Below are positions 1 to 6,181 of a DNA stretch of 13,512 nt, in pieces (positions within the stretch are counted from its first letter, which is position 1; the number at the start of each line of letters is the position of its first letter). The position numbers and the translations under genes are program-made. Below the pieces are notes generated by a model. The model did no database searches. It was given only the letters and a program-made list of their open reading frames with translations, and was not told where the DNA came from. This DNA is from JBCCFW01 sp039029535. GTDB taxonomy: Bacteria > Acidobacteriota > JBCCFW01. The stretch is taken from NCBI GenBank assembly GCA_039029535.1, contig JBCCFW010000200.1, positions 1 to 13,512 of the forward strand. The letters are read 5' to 3'.

Positions 1-103
1 GGTCGTGAGGGGCCGCCGCTGAGCCGCCCCACTCCGGTCGACGCTACACTTCGGTAGACGACGGAGCTGCACGCTGCGGCGAGGTCGTGAGGGAGGATCG
101 ACC

Positions 104-787
104 GTGTTGTACCTGGCGCTCGCGTGCCTGCAGGGCCGCCCCCAGCAAGACGCCTGGAGCGAGCTGTGGGAGCTGGAGCCCGACGGGATTCAGCTCACCC
201 CGGGCAACGTCCCGACCGACGGCTTCGAGGAGCTCGTCGCCGGCTCGGGTCGACCGGTTCGCTTCCACCACGGCTTTGCCTGGCGTCAGCGTCGGCGGCG
301 CCCCTGGCCGCGTCCCGGCCGAGCGCTGACGAAGCCCCATCCTGATTGGTCGGTCCATCCGCCTTCGCGACACGAGTGGACCTCGCTCGACGACGTGCTG
401 AGCGCCGCGCTCACGGCCGGGCTGATCCTCGAGACCATGCCGCCGGCATGCTGGCTCGGCGAAGGCGACGAGCTCGTCGCGGCCCTGAACGCCGGCGTGC
501 CCCTGGCGGTGGACGTCGCCCACCTCTTCCTTCAACTCGAAGCAGGCAAGCTCACTCGCTCCGTGCTGCATCGCGTGCTCGACTCCGACGCCATCGCCGA
601 GGTCCACGTCAGCCAGAACGACGGTCGCGGCGATCTTCACGAGCCCCTGCAAGCCGACGCGTTCGGACTGGGCTGGGCGCGTGAGCGGCTCGCCGCCGGA
701 ACGCCGGTGATCCTCGAGAGCTACTTCCACCGCATCGACACGGACGAGCGCCGACGTCAGCTCGAGCTCCTGCGAGGTGACGCATGA
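104..787 (+). CDS. TIM-barrel metal-dependent protein, endonuclease IV / xylose isomerase-like fold (possibly MNIO-like)
   Basis: The 227-residue product looks like a compact TIM barrel of the AP-endonuclease-2/xylose isomerase superfamily. Acidic and His residues fall in the order used by endonuclease IV: His55/56, His85, Glu110 (ILE), Asp137-x-x-His140, His168 (EVHVSQ), Asp177-x-His179, Glu205 (VILES). That is consistent with two or three bound metal ions. At 227 residues it is shorter than true endonuclease IV (about 285), so an isomerase/epimerase or a DUF692-type (MNIO) multinuclear iron oxidase is as likely as DNA repair. The HHG motif and the EVH...DLH stretch recall DUF692. The start is GTG at 104, preceded by GGGAGGA at 91-97 with 6-nt spacing. 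The stop overlaps the next gene by 4 bp (ATGA), implying coupled translation with two paralogous proteins of unknown family. The fold is moderately sure; the reaction is unknown. Confidence 0.72.
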   Translation: MLYLALACLQGRPQQDAWSELWELEPDGIQLTPGNVPTDGFEELVAGSGRPVRFHHGFAWRQRRRRPWPRPGRALTKPHPDWSVHPPSRHEWTSLDDVLSAALTAGLILETMPPACWLGEGDELVAALNAGVPLAVDVAHLFLQLEAGKLTRSVLHRVLDSDAIAEVHVSQNDGRGDLHEPLQADAFGLGWARERLAAGTPVILESYFHRIDTDERRRQLELLRGDA

Positions 788-1674
788 GAGGGCTCTGCAG
801 ACGCAAGCGGCTTCATGGAGCCACCTCTGCCGACCTGCGAGAGATGTACTACGAGTGGTACTTCCGCCGGCTCGCCTGGAAGTGCTTCGAGCTCGACGAG
901 CGTGCTCAGTCCGCGCTCCTGGTCGTGGCTCAGTACTGGGACGACGAGGCCAACGACGCCGTCCATCTCGCGACGTACCTCTACGACGACCCTGATCCGA
1001 GCTGGCGCAACGTGCCCGACTCACCCGGTGACGGCGACCCGCCCTGGATGGACGAAGGCCCCGACATCGTCCGCGAGGCGGAGTTCCAGCTCGGGCCCTT
1101 CACCGTGGACGAGAACAACTCGCCGGTCTACTCCTTCTTCGAGGACGACAACCACAGCCAGATCGTCGCCTTCGCTTCCCACGCACCCGAGGGCTTCACC
1201 CAGGAGAGCCCCGAGGGGCAGGCCTATCGGCCGCTCGCCATCGCTCGCCGCAGCCCGAGCTGGCACGCCCGCGTCGGGAAGGCTCCGATCGCCGAGCTCG
1301 TCGATCTCGAGATCGTCGGCAAGCTCGACCGGCCTCACGACGAGGATCAGTGGCTGGTCGGCGACTTCGAGTGCGACCCGGCGGAGGCCTGGCCCCCCCG
1401 GCCGCCGCATCCCGACCTCGATGACGCCCTGGTGCGGTGGCGCGCGCCCCTGGAGACCGCTGGGTACCTCCCCCCCGAGGGTGACGAACGAGAGCCTCTC
1501 TCCAACGACGAGGTCCTGGACGGGATCGAGGCCGGCGAGGCGCCTGCGCTGCTCCGAAGGGCCTTGGCTCTCATCGACGGACCGCCGCGCTCCCCTGGAG
1601 CCGAAAGCGAGCTCGAGAGACTCACGCGCTGGGTGAGCCACTACCTCGTCCAACACCTCCCGAGGACACCGTGA
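784..1674 (+). CDS. Uncharacterised protein, first of a tandem paralogous pair
   Basis: I do not recognise this 296-residue family. No signal peptide or membrane segment is visible, so it is probably cytoplasmic. Residues 10-162 can be matched to residues 7-140 of the next gene's product. Shared landmarks are LHGxxSxDLRE, a WYF motif (26-28), LVV (46-48), a D-x-IVR block (94-97), a VAF segment (128-130) and a P-x-x-R-x-P-x-W block (150-160, RPLAIARRSPSW). The remainder (about 165-296) is acidic and proline-containing, without recognised motifs. The ATG at 784 overlaps the upstream stop by 4 bp and has GAGG at 774-777 as ribosome binding site. The 3' end overlaps the next gene's GTG by 4 bp. 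Linkage to a putative metalloenzyme suggests a partner, substrate-recognition or maturation role, but that is inference only. Confidence 0.75.
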   Translation: MRGLCRRKRLHGATSADLREMYYEWYFRRLAWKCFELDERAQSALLVVAQYWDDEANDAVHLATYLYDDPDPSWRNVPDSPGDGDPPWMDEGPDIVREAEFQLGPFTVDENNSPVYSFFEDDNHSQIVAFASHAPEGFTQESPEGQAYRPLAIARRSPSWHARVGKAPIAELVDLEIVGKLDRPHDEDQWLVGDFECDPAEAWPPRPPHPDLDDALVRWRAPLETAGYLPPEGDEREPLSNDEVLDGIEAGEAPALLRRALALIDGPPRSPGAESELERLTRWVSHYLVQHLPRTP

Positions 1675-2384
1675 TCGCGACGCTCCGACTCCACGGATGG
1701 AGCTCGCGCGACCTCCGCGAGCACGCTCGTCTCTGGTACTTCGAGCCGGCCGCCCACGCCGTGCTGGCAGCCGAGCCGAAGCTCCAGTGCTGCTGGCTCG
1801 TCGTCCGCCGGGAGACCGAGGCTGACGGTCGGCCCCGTGTTCCGCACCGTCTCGTCCCGTCGACCGGCACCGAGTGGCCACCACCCGATGGCGGTGCTCA
1901 CGACACCATCGTGAGGCGCACTCACTTCGCGCAGTTCGGCGCCGAGGACGTCGACCTCGACTCACGCCGAGGCGCCGTCGTGGCCTTCTCCTCGACCTGT
2001 CCGGAACCCGATGCGACGACACCGCGGGACGACCTCGCCGGCTGGACTCCGGTTGCACGAGTCGAGCGCACGCCGGCGTGGACCCCCGGCCTCGCGCACG
2101 AGCCTCGCTCTCGAGTGCTGGCGAGCCTCCGCCACCCGGACCTCGAAGATGCCTGGTCGCTCGTCGACGAGCTCCCTCCCGTCCGCCAGGACCTGCTGTC
2201 CTCACGGCTCACGCCGGAGCAACGACAGGAGCTGAGACAGCTCAACGAGCTTCACGTCCGCGAGGTCCTCGCGGTCGAGCCCCTCCTCGCGCTCGTCCGC
2301 CGGCACCTGGACGGCGAGACCATCGACGAGAAGGAGCTGGCGCCCGTGCGACGCGTGGCAGAGCTCCTCGACGCTCGGCGCTGA
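1671..2384 (+). CDS. Uncharacterised protein, second of a tandem paralogous pair
   Basis: This 237-residue soluble protein is a diverged, shorter relative of its upstream neighbour. The N-terminal 140 residues share its landmarks: LHGWSSRDLRE (7-17), WYF (22-24), LVV (43-45), DTIVRR (78-83), VVAFSS (103-108) and a P-V-A-R-x-x-R-T-P-A-W block (127-137). The C-terminal third differs: it is helical and charged (about 165-237), with LTPEQRQELRQL and an Asp/Glu/Arg-rich end. The start is GTG at 1671, overlapping the previous stop as GTGA, with GAGGA at 1662-1666 as ribosome binding site. It is the last gene of the operon. A convergent gene ends 19 bp further on, and I see no convincing terminator in that gap. 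Function is unknown. Confidence 0.74.
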   Translation: MIATLRLHGWSSRDLREHARLWYFEPAAHAVLAAEPKLQCCWLVVRRETEADGRPRVPHRLVPSTGTEWPPPDGGAHDTIVRRTHFAQFGAEDVDLDSRRGAVVAFSSTCPEPDATTPRDDLAGWTPVARVERTPAWTPGLAHEPRSRVLASLRHPDLEDAWSLVDELPPVRQDLLSSRLTPEQRQELRQLNELHVREVLAVEPLLALVRRHLDGETIDEKELAPVRRVAELLDARR

Positions 2385-2403
2385 GTCGGAGCTCGACCAC
2401 GAC

Positions 2404-5400
2404 CTACGGGTAGAAGACCGCTCCCTCCGTCGGCAGCGGCCCCACCGACTCGCGATGCATCGTGTGGGGATCGAAGTCCTTCACCCAGCCGTGCAGGTCG
2501 AGGACGTGCGTCCGCACCCGACCCGCGTCCGGTGCCGGTAGCGCCGCCACGTCGAAGCCGAGCAGCACCTCTTCACCCGGTCGCAGCACGAGCACGTCGC
2601 GATCGGTGGTCGCGAGCTCGGTCCGCACGTCGCCGTCACCGGTGCGTTCGCCGTCCTGCTCGACCCAATCCGAGGCACCGACCAAGCCCTCACGCGGGAA
2701 GCTGCGCCAGCGGTTCTGCGGGCCCTGGACCTCACCGGGAATCCCCAGCCAGCGCTTCTCGGCGCGGATGAGCGGTGCGACCCGACGCCGCTCGGCCGGC
2801 AGCACGCGCGCCTGCTCGTAAAACACCGCCTGGTCGTAGGACACCTGCAGGTTCGTCTCGAGCCGGAGCCGCTGAGGGCCCGACAGGCCGAGCGCCTTCA
2901 AGTCGATGAGCAGGTCCTTGTGGAAGCCGGCCGGCACGCCGGCGTCGACTGCCAACTCCTCCCAGCGCTCCCCCTTCAGCACCGACAGCCGAGGCGGCTG
3001 CGGACCGACCCCGGCCTGGCTCGCCGAGAACAGGTTGGTGCTGTTGGAGAAGTTGAGCGAGCCCGCCAGGCGCAGCAGGCCGGCGGTCTCGGCGAGGTCG
3101 AGCTCGAGCACGAAGGGCTCCGCCAGGCCGAGCCAGCGGGTCGCCGTCACCCAGCCCGTGACCTCGCGATCCTCGGCCGCGAGCTCGGCGGTGACGTCGC
3201 GTCCATCCAGCCGGGCCGCGCGCACCGGCACGCCGGAGCGGACCTCCCAGGCCTGGAGCGCCGGCGGCGGCACGAGCAGGCGGACGCCCTCGTCGACGAG
3301 CAGCTCCGTGCCGGCGTCGTGCTCCCAGGCCGACAGCGCAGCGCGGTCGGCCAACAGGCTCTCGTTGAGGAACTCCGAGATGGCCAGGTTCCAGACCCCG
3401 TCGATGGGCTGCACGACGCCCGGCCGCAGCCGGTAGTGCTCCTGGGCGTCACCGGCCCAGTGACGACCGGGGCCGATCCACAGGCCCAGCGGCGCCGTGG
3501 AGAAGCAGTCGCTGAGGAAGTCGAAGCGCTCGCCGCCCCAGCCGTAGACCATCGGGCACGACGACGGCTGACGGTCGAGCTCGGTGACCGTCTTCGGCTC
3601 GCAGGTGTCGTCTCCGAGCTCCGCCTGGCCGATGCCGGAGGGCCAGGTGATCGAGATGCCGTCCCAGCGGGGCCGGTCGCCGAAGGCGAAGGGCTCGGGC
3701 AGCACCGAGTGCGATCCACCGCCGACGCTGGCCCGTCGCTCGCGGTACTGCCGGAGGCTCCCCGAGACAACGTCGAGCTTGGCGCCGAGGCCCTGGGGGT
3801 TGCTGCGCTCCTCGCGACCGACCATGTCGAAGGACACCGTGCAGCCAGCGCCCTTGCTGCCCCGCCACCAGGTCGGCGCGCCATGGGTCGCGTCGCGACC
3901 GAGCAGGTCGAGGGCACCGTCACCGTCGAGGTCGACCGGCAGCGCCGCTGCGGCCGACCGACCCGCCAGTGAGACGCGTCGCACCGGCCAGCCCGACGCG
4001 TCGAGGGCCATCACTCCGCCGACGGGTCCGTCGAGAGGATCACCCGTCAGCCAGCTCGCCTCCGCGAAGCCATCGCGGTCGAGGTCGACGGCGCGGAGGC
4101 TTCCCTCCCCCGCCGCCCAGCCGTCGAGAGTGAAGGGCCCCTGGAAGCTCGGCTCGCCCGGCTTCGAGGCGTTGACGAAGACGAGGACGTCGTCCTTCTC
4201 GGCCACGACGAGGTCGAGGTCGGCGTCGAAGTCGAGGTCGACGAGCTGGGGCTCGGAGCCGCCACCGAGCCATCCCTGCCCGGTGAGGGCGAGGAAGCTC
4301 TTGCCCTGGAAGGTCTTGGATCGATCGTTGTGGAAGACCATCCAGCCGGTGGGCTGACGGGCGAGGACGTCGATGGCGTTGTCCCCGTCGAGGTCCGACC
4401 AGACCAGCCAGGGCCCCGTGAGGGGCGTCAGGCCGACGTCGCCGGCCACGTCGGTGAAGGAGGCCGCGCCGTCGTTGCGCCAGGCCCGGCCCGGTCCCGA
4501 AACGACCAGGTCGAGGTCGCCCTCGTGGTCGAAGTCGACGACGCTCGCCGCGGCGGCCGCCCGCGAGTCGACCGAGCGTCCGGCGGCGAAGCTCGCGTCG
4601 CCCTGGTTCTCGAAGTAGAGGAGACCGAGCCCACCGGCCGCGACGAGGTCGAGGTCACCGTCGCCGTCGAAGTCACCGAGGGGAGCCGAGAGCGCCGAGC
4701 CACGACCGAGGGCGGTGCCCTCTCCGATGCCCGCGTCGCTGACTCGGTGCCAGGTCAGGGCCGGCGTGTCGGCGCTCGTCCAGCTCGCGATCAGCTCCGC
4801 CTTCCCGTCGCCGTCGAGGTCGCCAGCCGACAGGCCGGCGCTGGCGTCGTCGGCCGTCGCGCCGGCGACCTGGCCGGCGGCCACCGGCTCGGCCCAGGTG
4901 AGAGCGACGGGCACGACAGGCTCGGGGCGAGTTGGCTCGAACGGCCAGGCGCGCGCCAGCGGTCCCCGGGTGAGGTAGTTCTGCTGGACCGCCGGCTTGC
5001 CTTTCATGATCTCCTGGTGCCGGTGGAGTAGGGCCTCGCCCTCGTCCTGCCGGGCGGTGTCGTCGGAGTCGACCAACAGACGCGCCAGCTTGTAGTTGGC
5101 CTCCGAGAAGCGGGGGTCGCGCTCGAGGGCCTTCCGGAAGGACGACTCGGCCAGCGCGACGAGCTCGGCCGCGCGGGGCTCGTCGTCGATCTCGACCTCG
5201 TAGGCCAGCTCACGGGCGCTGCGGCCGAGCTGGTACCAGCCGTGGGCGTCGTCCGGAGCCAGCTCGGTCACCCGCCGTGCCGCCGCCATGGCCCCCTCGA
5301 ACTCGCGGAGCTGCTCACCGAGGACGTAGGCCAGCACGTAGTGGGATCGCGCCTCGTCCCCCGCCAGCTCCACGACACGCCGCGCCGACGCGGCCGCTCG

Positions 5401-5712
5401 CTTCGGAGACTCGGGGTCGAGGACGTCGTTCAAGTCGGCCAGCGCGAGGTCGAAGAGCGCGGGCACCCAGTCCTCGCGCAACTTCAGCGCGGCGTCGAAG
5501 TGCCCGCGGGCCGCTCCGTAGTCGAAGCGCTCGAGCTGGATGACACCAAGGTTCAGGTGCGAAATCGCCTCTTCGCTCGGTGGTCCGCTCGAGGACGTCG
5601 GACCGCCGTCAGTCGGCGGATCGGTCGACGGACCGCCGCCGTTGCACGAGGCGAGGAGAACGGCGAGAGGCAGGGCCAGGAGGAGACGACGCGCTGGGCG
5701 GGAGGAAGTCAT
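2404..5712 (-). CDS. Large lipoprotein with TPR, seven FG-GAP repeats, ASPIC/UnbV segment and C-terminal domain (CRTAC1-like)
   Basis: The 1102-residue product is a predicted lipoprotein: basic n-region (MTSSRPARR), hydrophobic core and lipobox LLAS-Cys23, then a Gly/Pro/Ser/Thr linker. Residues about 45-235 are helical TPR-like repeats, including an ELAPDDAHGWYQLG unit. Seven Asp loops of FG-GAP/VCBS type begin at residues 298, 347, 393, 440, 492, 543 and 594. Their 46-52 residue spacing suits a seven-bladed integrin-like propeller binding calcium. Residues about 641-700 resemble ASPIC/UnbV (GAKLDVVSGS, then ITWPSG). A roughly 380-residue C-terminal region opens with PMVYGWGGERFDF and resembles extensions seen in CRTAC1-like proteins. 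The start at 5712 is chosen because it opens the lipoprotein signal; the frame continues to 5796 but would bury it. GGGAAG lies 8 nt upstream. Likely surface-exposed and involved in binding; ligand unknown. Confidence 0.88.
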   Translation of the reverse strand: MTSSRPARRLLLALPLAVLLASCNGGGPSTDPPTDGGPTSSSGPPSEEAISHLNLGVIQLERFDYGAARGHFDAALKLREDWVPALFDLALADLNDVLDPESPKRAAASARRVVELAGDEARSHYVLAYVLGEQLREFEGAMAAARRVTELAPDDAHGWYQLGRSARELAYEVEIDDEPRAAELVALAESSFRKALERDPRFSEANYKLARLLVDSDDTARQDEGEALLHRHQEIMKGKPAVQQNYLTRGPLARAWPFEPTRPEPVVPVALTWAEPVAAGQVAGATADDASAGLSAGDLDGDGKAELIASWTSADTPALTWHRVSDAGIGEGTALGRGSALSAPLGDFDGDGDLDLVAAGGLGLLYFENQGDASFAAGRSVDSRAAAAASVVDFDHEGDLDLVVSGPGRAWRNDGAASFTDVAGDVGLTPLTGPWLVWSDLDGDNAIDVLARQPTGWMVFHNDRSKTFQGKSFLALTGQGWLGGGSEPQLVDLDFDADLDLVVAEKDDVLVFVNASKPGEPSFQGPFTLDGWAAGEGSLRAVDLDRDGFAEASWLTGDPLDGPVGGVMALDASGWPVRRVSLAGRSAAAALPVDLDGDGALDLLGRDATHGAPTWWRGSKGAGCTVSFDMVGREERSNPQGLGAKLDVVSGSLRQYRERRASVGGGSHSVLPEPFAFGDRPRWDGISITWPSGIGQAELGDDTCEPKTVTELDRQPSSCPMVYGWGGERFDFLSDCFSTAPLGLWIGPGRHWAGDAQEHYRLRPGVVQPIDGVWNLAISEFLNESLLADRAALSAWEHDAGTELLVDEGVRLLVPPPALQAWEVRSGVPVRAARLDGRDVTAELAAEDREVTGWVTATRWLGLAEPFVLELDLAETAGLLRLAGSLNFSNSTNLFSASQAGVGPQPPRLSVLKGERWEELAVDAGVPAGFHKDLLIDLKALGLSGPQRLRLETNLQVSYDQAVFYEQARVLPAERRRVAPLIRAEKRWLGIPGEVQGPQNRWRSFPREGLVGASDWVEQDGERTGDGDVRTELATTDRDVLVLRPGEEVLLGFDVAALPAPDAGRVRTHVLDLHGWVKDFDPHTMHRESVGPLPTEGAVFYP

Positions 5713-5718
5713 CGAGTT

Positions 5719-5748
5719 ATCTTCCCGAGGCTCCCCTGACGGAGTCAA
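5719..5748 (-). promoter_or_regulatory. Candidate sigma70-type promoter for the large lipoprotein gene
   Basis: On the minus strand TTGACT (5748-5743) is followed after 18 nt by GAAGAT (5724-5719). The -35 matches consensus at 5 of 6 positions, the -10 at only 3 of 6. It lies in the 58-bp gap between the divergent lipoprotein and glutaredoxin genes. If used, transcription would begin about at the ATG at 5712, giving a leaderless or nearly leaderless mRNA. Confidence 0.35.
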
Positions 5749-5770
5749 CGCGAGGTCCGAGAGCACAGCC

Positions 5771-6034
5771 ATGCCCGAAGTCGTCATGTACTCCACCGCC
5801 TGGTGCCCCTACTGCCGAGCAGCCAAGAGCCTGCTCCAAGGAAAGGGCGTCGACTTCGAAGAGATCGACCTCGACCGCGAGCCGGCCCGACGCGGCGAAA
5901 TGGAGGAGCGGTCCGGCCGCTTCACCGTCCCGCAGGTCTTCATCGACGGGACGCCGCACGGCGGTTTCGACGATCTCAACGCCCTCGACCGCAAGGGTGA
6001 GCTGGACGCGCTGCTCGGCTTGACCGAGAACTGA
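5771..6034 (+). CDS. grxC: Glutaredoxin, GrxC type
   Basis: This 87-residue protein has the full length and motif order of a classical dithiol glutaredoxin: beta strand EVVMYSTAW, active site CPYC (residues 12-15), TVPQVFIDG (52-60) with the cis-proline Pro54, and GGFDDLNALD (64-73) for glutathione binding. The family reduces protein disulfides and glutathione mixed disulfides in the cytoplasm using glutathione. The start at 5771 gives exactly the conserved N-terminus; the frame is open back to 5540 but that part lies opposite the divergent lipoprotein gene. The ribosome binding site is weak (GAGAG around 5759-5763). Transcribed divergently from the lipoprotein gene and closed by a strong hairpin, so it is probably monocistronic. 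The family call is secure; grxC rather than another grx symbol is by motif only. Confidence 0.93.
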   Translation: MPEVVMYSTAWCPYCRAAKSLLQGKGVDFEEIDLDREPARRGEMEERSGRFTVPQVFIDGTPHGGFDDLNALDRKGELDALLGLTEN

Positions 6035-6066
6035 CACGTTCCGGGGAGGCTTCTCCCCGGAACGTG
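6035..6066 (+). terminator. Perfect 14-bp hairpin directly after glutaredoxin gene
   Basis: Immediately after the TGA, 6035-6048 (CACGTTCCGGGGAG) is the exact reverse complement of 6053-6066, with a 4-nt GCTT loop. No U-run follows, so it is not a textbook intrinsic terminator. A stem this stable next to a stop codon most likely ends transcription or protects the 3' end, and it isolates grxC from the downstream operon. Confidence 0.75.
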
Positions 6067-6097
6067 CTCGAGGCCGGTTCGAGAGCTCCTTGAAGCG

Positions 6098-6126
6098 TGG
6101 ACGCTGCCAGGGCCCCGTGCTAGCCT
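6098..6126 (+). promoter_or_regulatory. Candidate promoter for the coiled-coil/OmpA operon
   Basis: TGGACG (6098-6103, 4 of 6 to TTGACA) and TAGCCT (6121-6126, 3 of 6) are separated by 17 nt. TGC just before the -10 gives an extended -10 element (TGCTAGCCT). It lies in the 115-bp gap after the glutaredoxin hairpin, predicting a leader of roughly 50 nt before the TTG start at 6182. The match is weak and is supported mainly by position. Confidence 0.35.
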
Positions 6127-6181
6127 CGCGGCAGCGGACTTCCGTCCTCAAATCTCAGTCTCAAGCGTCACGGGGAAGCTC

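Noticed and set aside
22..50. A promoter for the first operon using TACACT at 45-50
   Set aside because: No -35-like hexamer lies 16-19 nt upstream, and the true promoter may be outside the window.
104..787. Calling the first gene endonuclease IV (nfo)
   Set aside because: The ligand order fits, but the length and context do not, and the superfamily includes isomerases and iron-dependent oxidases.
1021..2205. A 394-codon minus-strand open frame across the two paralogues
   Set aside because: Arg/Gly-rich low-complexity translation with no motifs. The plus-strand pair is supported by mutual homology and coupled overlaps.
2385..2403. A terminator between the convergent genes
   Set aside because: Only a 4-bp GTCG/CGAC stem can be drawn, too weak to call.
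2920..3972. A 350-codon plus-strand open frame inside the large lipoprotein gene
   Set aside because: Composition is shadow-like and it lies opposite the ASPIC/UnbV and C-terminal coding region, which has recognisable motifs.
5540..5770. N-terminal extension of the glutaredoxin
   Set aside because: The extra 77 residues are low-complexity and lie opposite the lipoprotein signal and TPR region; the protein from 5771 matches full family length.
5713..5796. Upstream extension of the large lipoprotein to a start at 5796
   Set aside because: It would put 28 non-hydrophobic residues before a clear lipoprotein signal and overlap the glutaredoxin start on the other strand.
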